Positions 31,521-41,640 of a stretch of 64,000 nucleotides of DNA are shown piece after piece (within the stretch, counting starts at the first letter, position 1; the number at the start of each line of letters is the position of its first letter). The DNA is from Leptidea sinapis. Its lineage: Eukaryota; Arthropoda; Insecta; Lepidoptera; Pieridae. Location of the stretch: assembly GCF_905404315.1 (NCBI RefSeq), contig NC_066311.1, positions 4,092,001 to 4,156,000 of the forward strand, in the 5' to 3' direction. A program made the translations under genes and the position numbers. The notes beneath the pieces are model-generated. The model did no database searches, was not told the DNA's origin, and saw only the letters and a program-made list of their open reading frames with translations.

Positions 31521-32214
31521 GTTATATTTATACTAACAGACATACATGTCGCTTATTTGATGAATCACAATAAGGCTGGATGATACTAACATCTGATGTT
31601 TTAATGATCACTTTGGAAACCAGCTGCCAGCCATCCCTTAAAACCGTTACTTCGCTGCATTAGTAATTATAATATAACCAAATGTAGCTTAAGAGCTGAC
31701 GAACTATTTGAATTTCAATAATTTACACTGATTGATAAATAAGTATTGTTGATTGAATTTTTTTATTCGACTCAACTACGGTTGTATGTAAGTTTGATGC
31801 TTTGAAGTGATTTAAATATATAATATACATTGATCTGACAAAATTTAAATAGCAAAGGTGCCAATTTTTACTATATTTTTGAGGTAAACTAATTAATACA
31901 AATTATGTATTTAGTTATTGTTATTTAAAAATATTAGGAAAAAATACATGTAAATTAATTGTGTAAGTATTTATTTTTATTTTTGATAACGTTTTATTCG
32001 TCGGAGAAATTGTCGTTCACTTATTGTATTAACACTTAGCCTAGTAGCCTTTGTGGTAAATAAATATAAAAAAACCTCCAAGTAATATTAAAAAAACTGA
32101 CGCACGTTGGATATAAGATTAAGACTCAAATCAAAAAGTCATAAAATACCATGGGCTACAATAAATATATCTAAAAGTAAGATTAGCTGACTCTTACACT
32201 AGAACAGGTACAGG
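31521..32214. other. unassigned, repeat-poor
   Basis: AT-rich sequence leading into promoter-like motifs. Confidence 0.4.
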
Positions 32215-32290
32215 GCTTCATGCACCGGCGCGCGCGCACCGTGGATCGTGACGTCACTTCCGCTTCCGGCGGACATTGACGTACCCACGC
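32215..32290. promoter_or_regulatory. CpG-rich patch with ETS + CRE motif
   Basis: 'ggcgcgcgcgcaccgtgg' is followed by a perfect CRE palindrome TGACGTCA at 32249-32256. Abutting it, 'cttccgcttccgg' holds two ETS cores (GGAA on the minus strand). Minus-strand reading, CCGGAAGCGGAAGTGACG, is the arrangement used in many housekeeping promoters. No transcript is visible. A short minus-strand ATG followed by 'gtaagag' lies just left (32180-32225). Confidence 0.4.
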
Positions 32291-32714
32291 TGTGCTTAGT
32301 CGTTGCATACGATTAAATATGTTCATATTCCTTTGGGATTTTCTGGATAACATTTATTAGTCCGAGACATAAGGCGGTTATAACTACTGTATTTCCTATG
32401 GCGGGTGAATTTAGTCGGCAGTCATCACTTAGGTACTTATCATAGTTCGAAAATCTCTAAAATCATCAAATACTCTTACGGGGTGTTATTAAATAGATTG
32501 GATTTCCTAAGGGATGTATATGATACCTTAGACTGTAACGGTCTTATTAGTTGCTATCAGTAGGGAAATAAAAAGACTTAAAAAATTAAACAGATTATCA
32601 AAATTGATATTTACAACTTCCCAATTGTGCAGTAGCATTTATTATCTGTAACTTTTATTATGGTCGATAATAGCGGATTGATGATATGTCATTTTGACGT
32701 ACAATCGCGTCATC
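32291..32714. other. unassigned, repeat-poor
   Basis: Sits between the two promoter-like motif groups; no ORF. Confidence 0.35.
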
Positions 32715-32740
32715 TTTTTGGCGGGAAAGGCGCCATTTTG
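32715..32740. promoter_or_regulatory. E2F-like and YY1-like motifs side by side
   Basis: 'tttttggcgggaaa' (32715-32728) fits the E2F site and 'ggcgccattttg' (32729-32740) fits a YY1-type site. This is a motif match only. A related phrase at 41115-41150 raises the possibility that both belong to a repeat. Confidence 0.35.
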
Positions 32741-33053
32741 TTACTAAACTAAACTTTGGAATTATTTAGCATTTTATTTTGACTTAAATCTGTGTATTGT
32801 TTTCGGGATAGACATGGTCTGGAAGGGACAATCTCATTTGGCACAAGATTAACAGCTAAAACAACAGGTGTTATCAAAAAACAGACAGACATTAAATATA
32901 ACGGTAAAAGGGGCCCCGTTTTACGAACGTTTGCGAACCCCAAAAGCAATGGAATAATAAAGTGATAAAGCAACAAACATTAAGAAAGGGTAAAAAAACG
33001 ATCAAAAGTAAAACTTGAACGGTATTACAAATAAACTTGGTATAAAGTTATAA
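32741..33053. other. unassigned; hydrophobic minus ORF
   Basis: A 75-codon minus frame (32749-32976) contains FIIPLLLGFANV and FLITPVVLAVNLV, two hydrophobic runs. No family is recognised and random AT-rich sequence also gives such runs. Confidence 0.25.
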
Positions 33054-33424
33054 CTGAGAGTGCGGCAACTAATACTAAGTACTAGTACCAAGTGAACGTA
33101 CTCGAGTTTGTCTCGAACGATGTGCTTTTACTTTGCAAAATAATTGAAACTTAAATGCCGGGTTGCGTAGTAAAACTTTGTAAAAATAATACTACAAGAA
33201 ATATGAAAGACACAAAGATCACATATCATCAGTATTTTGTATTTTATTAATTTCAACGTGAAATAACACAAGGGTATGTTACAAAATATGAAAGATGCCA
33301 TTGAGTGTCAAACAGCCACGCACACAAGCATCTAATGTGTACCATAAAAAGCTATTGTCCTTAGGTAGTGCGTTATCTAGTTGGAGCGCAGTGGAGACCA
33401 ATCCTTAATCTAATCTCTGAGAGT
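33054..33424 (+). mobile_element. P-element-like MITE retaining a THAP-type first exon
   Basis: The right terminus 'tggagaccaatccttaatct' matches the family; the left terminus is lost. ATG at 33155 opens MPGCVVKLCKNNTTRNMKDT followed by KITYHQ. 'MP.C....C.N' is the start of a THAP zinc finger (C-x4-C here), the DNA-binding domain of P-type transposases. In the 13-kb copy the same point carries a gtaagta donor; here it reads 'cagtattttg', so the donor is lost and the frame stops within ten codons. 'ctgagagt' occurs at both edges (33054 and 33417), a possible 8-bp duplication. Confidence 0.7.
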
Positions 33425-33494
33425 AAGCCAAGAATATGCAAAATGTTGACTATATTGCTGACAACACTGTCAATATACAAATAAACGCGGGAAA

Positions 33495-33848
33495 CATTAT
33501 CTATACTAATATTATAAAGCTGCAGTGTTTGTTTGTTTGTTTGAACGCGCTAATCTCTGGTACTACTGGTCCGATTTGAATGATTCTTTCAGTGTTGGGT
33601 AGTCCATTTATCGAGGAAGGCTATAGACTATGTTTTATTTTTTCAAAATTAGGGATCCGTAATAAAATTGCTATTTTGTAACACAAGGTGTAAAATCGAA
33701 AACCTATTTTTGCGTGCGCTGCAAAAACTATTGATAATAGAACAAAATGATGTACAGGCTTCTAATATAGGCAATATTTTATTACTTATAAAACTATCGC
33801 GTGAATTATACTTTATATGGCAAAACAACGTTTGCCGGGTCAGCTAGT
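33495..33848 (-). mobile_element. AGCTGACCC family B element, near full length
   Basis: It runs from 'ctatactaatattataaagc' to 'acgtttgccgggtcagctag'. It is inverse to 18712-19056 and 40107-40440, with >90% identity by eye, so it spread recently. Confidence 0.72.
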
Positions 33849-34074
33849 ACGTTATAAACCCATCATAAGCTAAATGTATATTTGCTAAAATTTTGTATAT
33901 TTTTGGTTTATTCACAGGTATAACTTTATACTAAGTTTATTTGTTAGGCTGGTACAGTATAATATTTTGACTGTTGTTCATTTTTAGTTCACTAGCAAGC
34001 ATTGTTTCCTATAGTGTGACCTTACAAATTACTTGGACACACCACAATTTAAAAGTAAATAGCAATAAATATAT

Positions 34075-34470
34075 TACACAAATAAAATTTGAAAAACAAA
34101 ATTTTATGAACGATGCCGTACTCGAACCCACGACCTCCGGCGTTCCGTGCCGGTGCTCTAACCAACTGAGCTAATCGTTCGAGTAACGCCTCGTTATAAA
34201 ATCTTGTTTGCTTTGTTCAACTCTTAGGTTGTGGCTTCATCTACAGGATCTTTTTTACAGTTGATAACCTGCTCTACCCCAATATTTGCATATTAGGAAA
34301 TTGACTTGAGATATCGCTCTAGTAAATCTAAACAATATGTTATGTTTTTAAAGTGATAACCCTCACTTCTAGGATTAATACACAAGTAAAATTTGAGAAA
34401 CAAAATTTTATGAACGATGCGGGACTCGAACCCACGACCTCCGGCGTTCCGTGCCGGTGCTCTACCATAA
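34075..34470 (-). mobile_element. tandem tRNA-like repeat (one and a third units, ~305-bp period)
   Basis: Two heads lie in the same orientation: a complete 73-nt cloverleaf at 34108-34180 (acceptor GAACGAT/ATCGTTC) and a truncated one from 34412. Between them is a constant body with 'tgttcaactcttaggttgtg', 'gttgataacctgctctac', 'tgacttgagatatcgctcta' and 'cctcacttctaggatta'. The same head-body-head order is visible at 37675-37990 and head-body at 50515 and 51640. The family therefore seems to spread as, or decay from, a tandem array. Confidence 0.7.
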
Positions 34471-34854
34471 TATATTGTCCTAGTAAAAGATAATATTAAA
34501 ATTAATATATCTTATATATCGAAGTACAGATTATGTTAGGTAGGAAAGTCTCTTAACTTTTGAATTGTAAATCATTTTACTTTTCTTAAATAATATTGTC
34601 TAAATGTCCTCGACACTGACTAACTTCGACTTCGAAAACTCCTCTAATTTGTGTTTTATTAATGTTTTCTTTTCATTTCGCAAGTATTTTCGGATTTTTA
34701 TTTAAAACTCTGCACTCAGACAATTCTGAACCACGTGGTGGCACTGAATGACCATTTCCTGGGAAATGTTCCCAAGTCATTACCGACCTCTACTGGCGTT
34801 ATTTCAGTGCTATAAGGCCTATTATGTTATAACTACGACACGGTATTATATCTA
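34471..34854. other. unassigned
   Basis: Contains 'ccacgtggtggcactgaatg'; no repeat recognised. Confidence 0.3.
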
Positions 34855-35150
34855 ATAAGTATATAAAATTCTCGTGTCATGGTGTTAAACTTTGAACTCC
34901 TCCGAAACGGCTTGACCGATTCTCATGAAATTTTGAGTGCATATTGGGTAGGTCTGAGAATTGGACAACATCTTTTTTTCATCCCCCTAAATGTTAAGGG
35001 TGGTCACGAATTTTTTTTTTTTAATTTTTTTTGACATTTCATTTTTAAAAAATACATACAACTACAAATTTTCACCCATCTACGATCAACAGCTACTTTT
35101 GTATCGCGATTTTAATATCGGCAATACAACGTTTGATGGGTCAGCTAGTA
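34855..35150 (-). mobile_element. AGCTGACCC family A element
   Basis: It runs from 'agtatataaaattctcgtgt' to 'cgtttgatgggtcagctagt'. Very similar to 29965-30290, with a shortened T-rich middle. Confidence 0.7.
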
Positions 35151-35184
35151 TTATATAAAATTCTATGATTTTGGGATTTTCACG

Positions 35185-35445
35185 GTGCTTTGTACTGGAT
35201 GCCGGCTAGATTATGGGTACTACAACGGCGTCTATTTCTGCCGTGAAGCAGTAATGTGTTAGCATTATTGTGTTTCGGTCAGAAGGGCGTATCTAGTAAA
35301 ATTACTGGGCAAATGTAGTACGAGTGTACGAGCGTAATTGTAGTGCCACTCAGAATATTTGGATTTTTCTAGGCAGGGCGTATTAGTTACCATCAGCTGA
35401 AGGTCCTGCTCGTCTTGGCTATAACTGTTATAAAAAAAAACTAAG
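35185..35445 (+). mobile_element. GCCGG/CGTCC repeat
   Basis: It has 'ggatgccggctagattatgg' through 'gctgaaggtcctgctcgtct' and an A-rich end at 35441, with small internal losses. Confidence 0.77.
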
Positions 35446-36020
35446 GCAGACTTTGCGGTTATAGTTCCAGTCTTAAGTCCCAAGTCTTGACAAAGCTGTA
35501 TGATGTACATGCCTTTGCCTTTATCATTCCGAACGATGAAAAAGAAGTAGTATTTAAACTGTGTACTTCAGTTTAAGGTTTAATAAAATTAGACAGACTT
35601 AGACCAACCTCTATAAATATTAAAATAAAGGATTTATTTTTATGTATTTGTCATTTGTGAATTTGCCGCCATTTTTCTTAACATAAATTATACTACCTAG
35701 CCTGTCATTCAGTAAATCCATTTTATTTATATAAAAACAAGCTAAACCATAAATCCAGGGCAATAAACCTTTTCACGAGCTCAGCAATACAATTATGTAT
35801 AGTAGCGAACATCGACTGTGATATTTTTTTATCTTCATCTATGGTGAGTCATATTTATGCCATTAAAATGCAAATAGAGGTTGTGTTGGCTGTACGTAGC
35901 GCACGCGATCCTAATACTGAGGAATTGGACATGCTACACGTAATATTATGTAGATTTTATAATTCCAGATTTACTTAGCTTATTCCTAAAATACATTCAA
36001 TACCAGGCTAGCGAAACTCT
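35446..36020. other. unassigned
   Basis: AT-rich; nothing recognised. Confidence 0.35.
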
Positions 36021-36021
36021 C

Positions 36022-36744
36022 TAACGACCGTTCCCAATATTCAGTCTATCTCTTACATGAAATAAAAATCGTAACTATCATTGAGTTTTCTGTCCTAATA
36101 AACTTATCGACGGTAACTCACCTCATCCGTACACGCTGTCTGTCAAGGGGACGACCTATAGCTAATCAGCGATAGAAGTTTGCATGGAAATTTTAATTTA
36201 CGTGTCCCAATAAGGCGATAAGAATGACTTACGGCCGTTCCCAATATTCAGTCTATCTCCGGTTGTGGCCTACTTGAGATAAAAATCGTAACTATCGTTG
36301 ACTTTTCTGTCCCAATAAACTTATCGACGGTAACTCACCTTATCCGTACACGATGTCTATCAATGGGACCACGTATACTTTACCAGCCATAGAAGTTTGT
36401 ATGGAAATTGCAATTCCCGCGTTTCAACATAACGGTCGTTCCCAATATACTATCTCCAGATAGAGATAAATTACTTCCTTCTACTGTCAGTAATTAGCTG
36501 TCAATAATCTGAAGCTGTACCAATATACCCGATAAGTCATTCTTATCGCCTTATATTGAAACTCGTGAATTGCTATTTCCTTACAAACTTCTATGGCTGG
36601 TAAGCTATACGTCCTTCCGCTGACAGACAGCGTCCACGGATAAGGTGAGTTACCGTCGATAAGTTTATTGGGACAGAAAGGTCAGCGATAGTTACGATTT
36701 TTATCTCAAATAAGAGATAGACTGAATATTGGGAACGGCCGTAA
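36022..36744. mobile_element. cluster of three MITEs with AACGGCCGTTCCCAATAT termini
   Basis: Two plus-oriented, right-truncated copies (36022-36229 and 36230-36430) abut a complete inverted copy (36430-36744, ~315 bp). The complete copy has 'taacggtcgttcccaatata' and 'attgggaacggccgtaa' as terminal inverted repeats. Shared inner text: 'cttatcgacggtaactcacc', 'gcgatagaagtttg' and 'aaggcgataagaatgactta'. Other copies lie at 38008 and 42920. Non-coding. Confidence 0.82.
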
Positions 36745-36944
36745 GGAAAAAGCGATTCCATATATTAAATAACTGCACGTTTCATACTAAATTAAAAATT
36801 AATTTTTGCTCAGGCAGTGCCGCCTTTTATTACGTAGTATTTACATCCTCTTTAACACTAATAAACAGTTTTCTTTTTAATGCATCCACTAAAATTTTGA
36901 CAAAAAAACCAATCGACTTCAGAAACACTATTCCATAACAATAG

Positions 36945-37270
36945 ATGTAATATGCACTAAAACGTATGAAAATAATTGTGTATTTATAAACAATCTAATT
37001 AATTAATCTTATTCTAGTTACGATTATTGTTATTCCATAGAATCTGTGTACTCCGGCTGCGGCCCCGCTCTCGCCTCTTCACGTCACCACCTACCACCTA
37101 CCTTGGCATAGACATACCACAATTGGGACCACACAGGAAGCACCAGCTTTCAAATAAAAAAAGAATTATCAAAATTGGTTCACTCAGTCGAAAGTTTTGA
37201 GGTAACAAACATAAAGAAAACATACCGACGAATTGAGAACCTCCATCTTTTTTGAAGTCGGTAAAAAATG
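36945..37270. mobile_element. AACCGACTTC repeat, right part
   Basis: It runs from 'atgcactaaaacgtatgaaa' through 'ctgcggccccgct' to 'tttttgaagtcggtaaaaaa'. It is the uninterrupted counterpart of 7130-7910. Confidence 0.62.
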
Positions 37271-37494
37271 CAATCCTCGTAGTGCAAATTGATTGAAATT
37301 TATTTAAAAGAAAACAGCAGTTTGGTTAAAAAAAACTTACCAATGTGAGGTATTAAATTAATTGGTATAATTAAAGCTTGTCAAAGGGCTTCCACAGCTG
37401 CTTTGCTGCGTCTGCTGATCCTATTAATACTAAATCACTACTTAGTCGCTGGTGGTAGGTGTATAAATCACATGTGAGGCGAATCTTTTTCCAA

Positions 37495-37675
37495 ATTAAT
37501 TCAAATTCATATATTTTTATTCAAAATTGTTGTCAAAGTCTACCAGACTTTCCAAAAAAAAAATATGCCTCAGACGCCAGCGGGTTTCTTCTTCTCTTTT
37601 TTTAATAAAAATAAAATAATATTTATAATTTAAACAGGCTGAGAATGGTCATTAATAAAATTACAGTTACCTTGA
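37495..37675 (-). mobile_element. LINE 3' UTR, 'GRVSKSFV' family, degraded
   Basis: 'tcaaattcatatatttttat' (3' end) and 'gccagcgggtttcttcttct' identify it; internal losses. Confidence 0.6.
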
Positions 37676-37990
37676 CTTGCGTTCCGTGCGAGTACTCTTT
37701 CCAACTGAGCCAACCGTTCGAGTGACGTATCGTTGATAAATTCTTGTATGCTTTGTTCAACACAGGTTGTGGCTTCATCTACAGCATCTACTTTACAGTT
37801 GATAACCTGCTCAATCCCAATATTTCCATATTAGGAAATTGACTTGAGATGTCGCTCTTTCAAATCTAAACAATTTGTTATGTTTTAAAGTGATAATCCT
37901 CACTTCTGGGATTAAATACACAAATAAAATTTGAAAACAAAATATTATGAACGATGCGGGACTCAAACCCTGTTCTAGTCCCGCATTAAT
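37676..37990 (-). mobile_element. tRNA-like repeat, head-body-head
   Basis: A partial head (37676-37740, 'gttccgtgcgagtactcttt'), full body and a second partial head from 37948 ('gaacgatgcgggactcaaac'). The second head is cut by the adjoining MITE at 38008. Confidence 0.68.
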
Positions 37991-38007
37991 AGTTGGAGTA
38001 GGTACTC

Positions 38008-38599
38008 TAACGGCCGTTCCCAATATTCAGTCTATCTCTAACTTGAGATTACGATCGTAACTATCTTGACTTTTCTGTCCCAGTAAACTTATCGACGATA
38101 ACTCACCTTATCCGTACACGCTGCCTGTCAATGGGAGGACGTATAGCTTACCAGCGATAGAAGTTTATATGGAACGTGCAATTCACGCGTCCCAATATAA
38201 GGCGATAAGAATGACTTGTCGGCTATATTGGGACAGCTTCAGATTATTGACAGCTAATGTCTGACAGTCAAACATTCGACGACCCATATAGCCGAATGGT
38301 TAGTGACCCTGACTACTAAGCTAAGGGTCCCGGGTTCGAATCCCGGTAGGTGCAATCATTTATATGATGAATATAGATGTTTGTTTCCGAGTCATGGATG
38401 TTTATATGTATTTATGTATGTTTAAGTAAGTATATTGTATTAAATATAGCGTTGTCTTGTACCCATAGTACAGGCTATGCCTAGTTTGGGGCAACATAAT
38501 TTGTGTAAACTTGTGTAAAAAAAAATAAAAAAAAAATTACTGTTAGAAGATATAGTAATTTATCTCTCTCTGTAGATAGTATATTGGGAACGGCTGTAA
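38008..38599 (+). mobile_element. AACGGCCGTTCCC MITE split by a SINE
   Basis: The left end 'taacggccgttcccaatatt' and right end 'tattgggaacggctgtaa' bracket the family interior up to 'gctaatgtctgacagt' (38274). The interior resumes at 'ttactgttagaagatatagt' (38538) after the SINE. The SINE is therefore younger than the MITE. Confidence 0.8.
38278..38538 (+). mobile_element. tRNA-derived SINE ('gtaggtgca' type), full length
   Basis: The tRNA-like head has A-box 'tagccgaatggttagtgacc' and B-box 'gggttcgaatcccggtaggt'. A body follows with 'atgtttgtttccgagtcatg' and 'cccatagtacaggctatgcc', and an A-rich tail ends near 38537. Other copies are at 60905, 62300 and 63105. Confidence 0.82.
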
Positions 38600-38934
38600 G
38601 TGTCATAGTCTTATTCCCAGTAAAAATTTTTTGATCGACACTCGAAGTATGACTTTTGATATTTTAGATTTCCCTGCCCATAGGTGATATTGGAAAGTAG
38701 AAATTCTGTTCACAAGGCATACCCTGCGGCGTTGATTATTAACTATGAATTGAGAAGTTATGTAGTTGCTATCATTTGGATCTAACTTCATAATTAATGA
38801 CATATTGTTCTAGAACATTCAACGGGCATGCCTCAGGTACTATCGCCACCCGAATATAATATGTAAATAAGAAAGCAGTTTTGAACTACATGCCATGTTA
38901 TCAGATGACTTAAAACATACATAATGTAAAGAAG
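38600..38934. other. unassigned
   Basis: No recognised repeat. Confidence 0.3.
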
Positions 38935-39110
38935 TTACATGTTTTTAGGGTTTCGTAGCCCCTTAGTACCCTTATGGATTCGTAATGTCTGTCTGTCGGT
39001 CCGTGTATGTCACAGCCACTTTTTTCCGAAACTATAAGAACTATACTGTTAAAACTTGGTAAGTAGATGTGTTCTGTGAACCGCATTAAGATTTTCACAC
39101 AAATATAGAA
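38935..39110 (+). mobile_element. insect repeat beginning 'gggtttcgtagccccttag'
   Basis: 'gtaatgtctgtctgtcggtc' and 'ctgttaaaacttggtaagta' match the type seen at 15243. Boundaries are uncertain. Confidence 0.5.
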
Positions 39111-39430
39111 AAAATTGTGTGTGTGTACTTATGTATGCACGCAAGAAGTTATACATATTTGGCCTAATAAAGCTAAAATCCTTAAAATTATTTATTCCTG
39201 CTGCTATTCTACGTTTGTAGAAATGATATTGTAAAAATCTTGCAAAGATGGCTTTGACAATGAATTATTAAATAACTAATACGGCTGTATGGGCTTGAAT
39301 CCTTTGCCTGTCCTAATAATAGACGAAGAAACCAAAAAAAAAAAATAACGAATGTCGCAAACGTCCGAAAATTTTGGGGCCCAACTTCACCCAGTTCAAA
39401 TCGTTACAACGAACTACAAGAACTTTTATT
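39110..39430 (+). mobile_element. element 'cttatgtatgcacgcaagaa'
   Basis: It matches 46276-46625, including 'aatcttgcaaagatggcttt' and 'gacgaagaaaccaaaaaaaa', and in part 48585-48725 (-). Non-coding. The 46-kb copy is nested in a P-like MITE, which gives its left boundary. Confidence 0.65.
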
Positions 39431-39639
39431 ATAACTATTATGTTACTTGCTGTTACTGTTATTCAAATTATGAGCAACAGATTCTTAGGAAGAAGCGCTA
39501 AATCATAATTTTTAAACTATTGACTGTAGGTATAAACAATTTTTTATTTTTAAATCGTTTTGCGACATGGTCAGTATTGAAGTCGTATCACGCTAGCTGG
39601 AAAACTCGTTATAAAATTTGAGTTCTTTTGCCATAAATG

Positions 39640-39865
39640 ACTTTATTCGTCTAGATTCCTCTTGCTGCTAGACAAGAGATGACAACAGGCCAGGCTTATT
39701 ACTTTAGTGTGCGTGAGCTACGTCTTACACTAGAGATTTGTGTGTCATTTTGTGTTAGCGTGTGTGCATTGCTCAAAATAGAGGTTAACTGTCAACCTCA
39801 ATTTTTTTCGACGACGTTTTCACAGCTGTCACTGTCTATCTACGTGTTAATGATCTAAGACTTTA
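39640..39865 (+). mobile_element. TTATACGTCTAGATAG MITE, termini worn
   Basis: Inner text 'gtgtgcgtgagctacgtctt' and 'tgctcaaaatagaggttaac' is typical; the ends read 'ttattcgtctagattcc' and 'ctatctacgtgttaatg'. Confidence 0.68.
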
Positions 39866-40007
39866 ACGATAATTAAAACCAGCCTAGACTCAATTCCAAC
39901 ATAATGATCTTTTGTGAGATCAATAGAAGTTTTTAGAATACATAATATTTCGTCAACCAGTTCTTAAATTATAAAAAGACATATAGACCAACCTTCTTCT
40001 TTCTTTA

Positions 40008-40640
40008 TAAGCACCTTTACACAGGATGCCGGCTAGATTATGGGTACCTACTACAACAGCGCCTATTTCTACCGTGAAGCAGTATGTATAAGCATTATTA
40101 CATTACTAGCTGACCCGGCAAACGTTGTTTTGCCATATAAAGTATAATTCACGCGATAGTTTTATAAGTAATAAAATATTGCCTATATTATAGCCTGTAC
40201 ATCATTTTGTTCTATTGTCAATAGTTTTTGCAGCGCACGCAAAAATAGGTTTTCGATTTTACACCTTGTGTTACAAAATAGCAATTTTATTACGGATCCC
40301 TAATTTTGAAAAAAAAACATAGCCTTCCTCGATAAATGGACTACCCAACACTGAAAGAATCATTCAAATCGGACCAGTAGTACCAGAGATTAGCGCGTTC
40401 AAACAAACAAACACTGCAGCTTTATAATTTTAGTATAGATTGTGTTTCGGTCTGAAGCGCCCTTCAGCTAGTGAAATTAGTGGAAAAATGAGACTTTACG
40501 TCTTATGTCTTAATGTGACGAGCGCAATTGTAGTGCCGCTCAGAATTTTTAGGTTTTACAAAAATCCTGAGTGGCACTGCATTGTGCGTATCAATAACCA
40601 TCAGCTGAATGTCCTGTTCGTCTTGTCCACTATTGTAATA
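40008..40640 (+). mobile_element. GCCGG/CGTCC repeat split by an AGCTGACCC family B element
   Basis: 40008-40106 holds the head ('acaggatgccggctagatta'), and 40441-40640 resumes 'tgtgtttcggtctgaagcgc' through 'atgtcctgttcgtcttgtcc' to an A-run. The inserted family B copy (40107-40440) runs from 'tagctgacccggcaaacgtt' to 'ttttagtatagat'. It is nearly identical to the 18.7-kb copy. Confidence 0.78.
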
Positions 40641-40960
40641 AAAAAATATATAATACCATATAGTTTATTTAATTTTAAATGAATTCTCAAATTTTAGGAA
40701 TAAGATTCGGTTAAAATTTTAATTTACATATAAATATGACGGAGTAATTAACATATTAATATGATAATAATCCATTAAGGTAATTAACAGATCTCTGAAC
40801 CAAGATTATCTTAAGCTAATATGGCTTAAAGTAAAACAGGCTATTGTGAAGTGAACATAAATAATAATAAGTAAATATAAATAGTTTATTGAAAGAAAAA
40901 TAGTACATATTACAATAAACACACTTACTATAATTTTTTTTTGTAAACCGTACCGCACTT
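40641..40960. other. unassigned
   Basis: AT-rich; nothing recognised. Confidence 0.3.
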
Positions 40961-40964
40961 GATG

Positions 40965-41640
40965 GACTGACGTCACAAGTAAGTAGCATTCTTCGAATTT
41001 TTAAAATATATTCAAAAATGATCATAAACATTCGATAGCCTATTGGTATTTTTAATTTCTCAAAATAATTCCACTTTATGTTTAAAAAATATGTTTTAAA
41101 TTTAAAGGATCAATAGTCGCGCCAAAAAAGGGTGCCGCCATGATTGTGACGTCACAATAACATAAAATGCAGTGCAATCAAATTGATAGTGACGTCACAA
41201 AATGGTGGTCGGTGTTTTCGATCACGTCACATACAGACAATAAAACTATGATTTTAATTTTGAAAATAAAATTAATTCTCATGTTTTTAACAAAATAGTA
41301 TTGAATCCGTATTTCTGAAGGTAAAATCTTGCCGTCATGATTGTGACGTCATAATAACATAAATAAAGAAACGTCAAATGTCCAGCGCAATCCTTATTAA
41401 TTCTAATAAATATAAAAATGACTTTTCATAGTCCGTATCGTTGGTGTTTTGCCAAAAATATATTGTTTCTGCTATAGTGACGTCACAAATGGACGGGACT
41501 TACAGACAATAAAACTATGATTTTAATTTTGAAAATATAAAAATTTCTCATGTATTTGTTACAAAAAAAAAAACATTCCAACGAATTGAGAACCACCTCC
41601 TTTTTTGAAGTCGTAAAAATACTATTGATCCCGTATTTCT
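40965..41640. repeat. internally repeated segment with five TGACGTCA octamers
   Basis: Perfect CRE palindromes lie at 40968, 41147, 41190, 41344 and 41478. A ~269-bp partial direct repeat ('acagacaataaaactatgat' at 41233 and 41502; 'gattgtgacgtca' at 41143 and 41340) shows internal duplication. The right edge carries 'ccttttttgaagtcg', the terminus of the AACCGACTTC repeat, so this may be a longer relative of that family rather than a host enhancer. Confidence 0.6.

Noticed and set aside
32749..32976. Membrane-protein gene on the minus strand
   Set aside because: 75 codons with hydrophobic stretches, but no recognisable family or splice context; AT-rich DNA readily gives such frames.
34108..34180. 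Functional tRNA-Ser (GGA) gene
   Set aside because: The cloverleaf is complete, but the base before the anticodon is C rather than T, the T-stem is mismatched in this copy, and the same structure occurs in many repeat copies.
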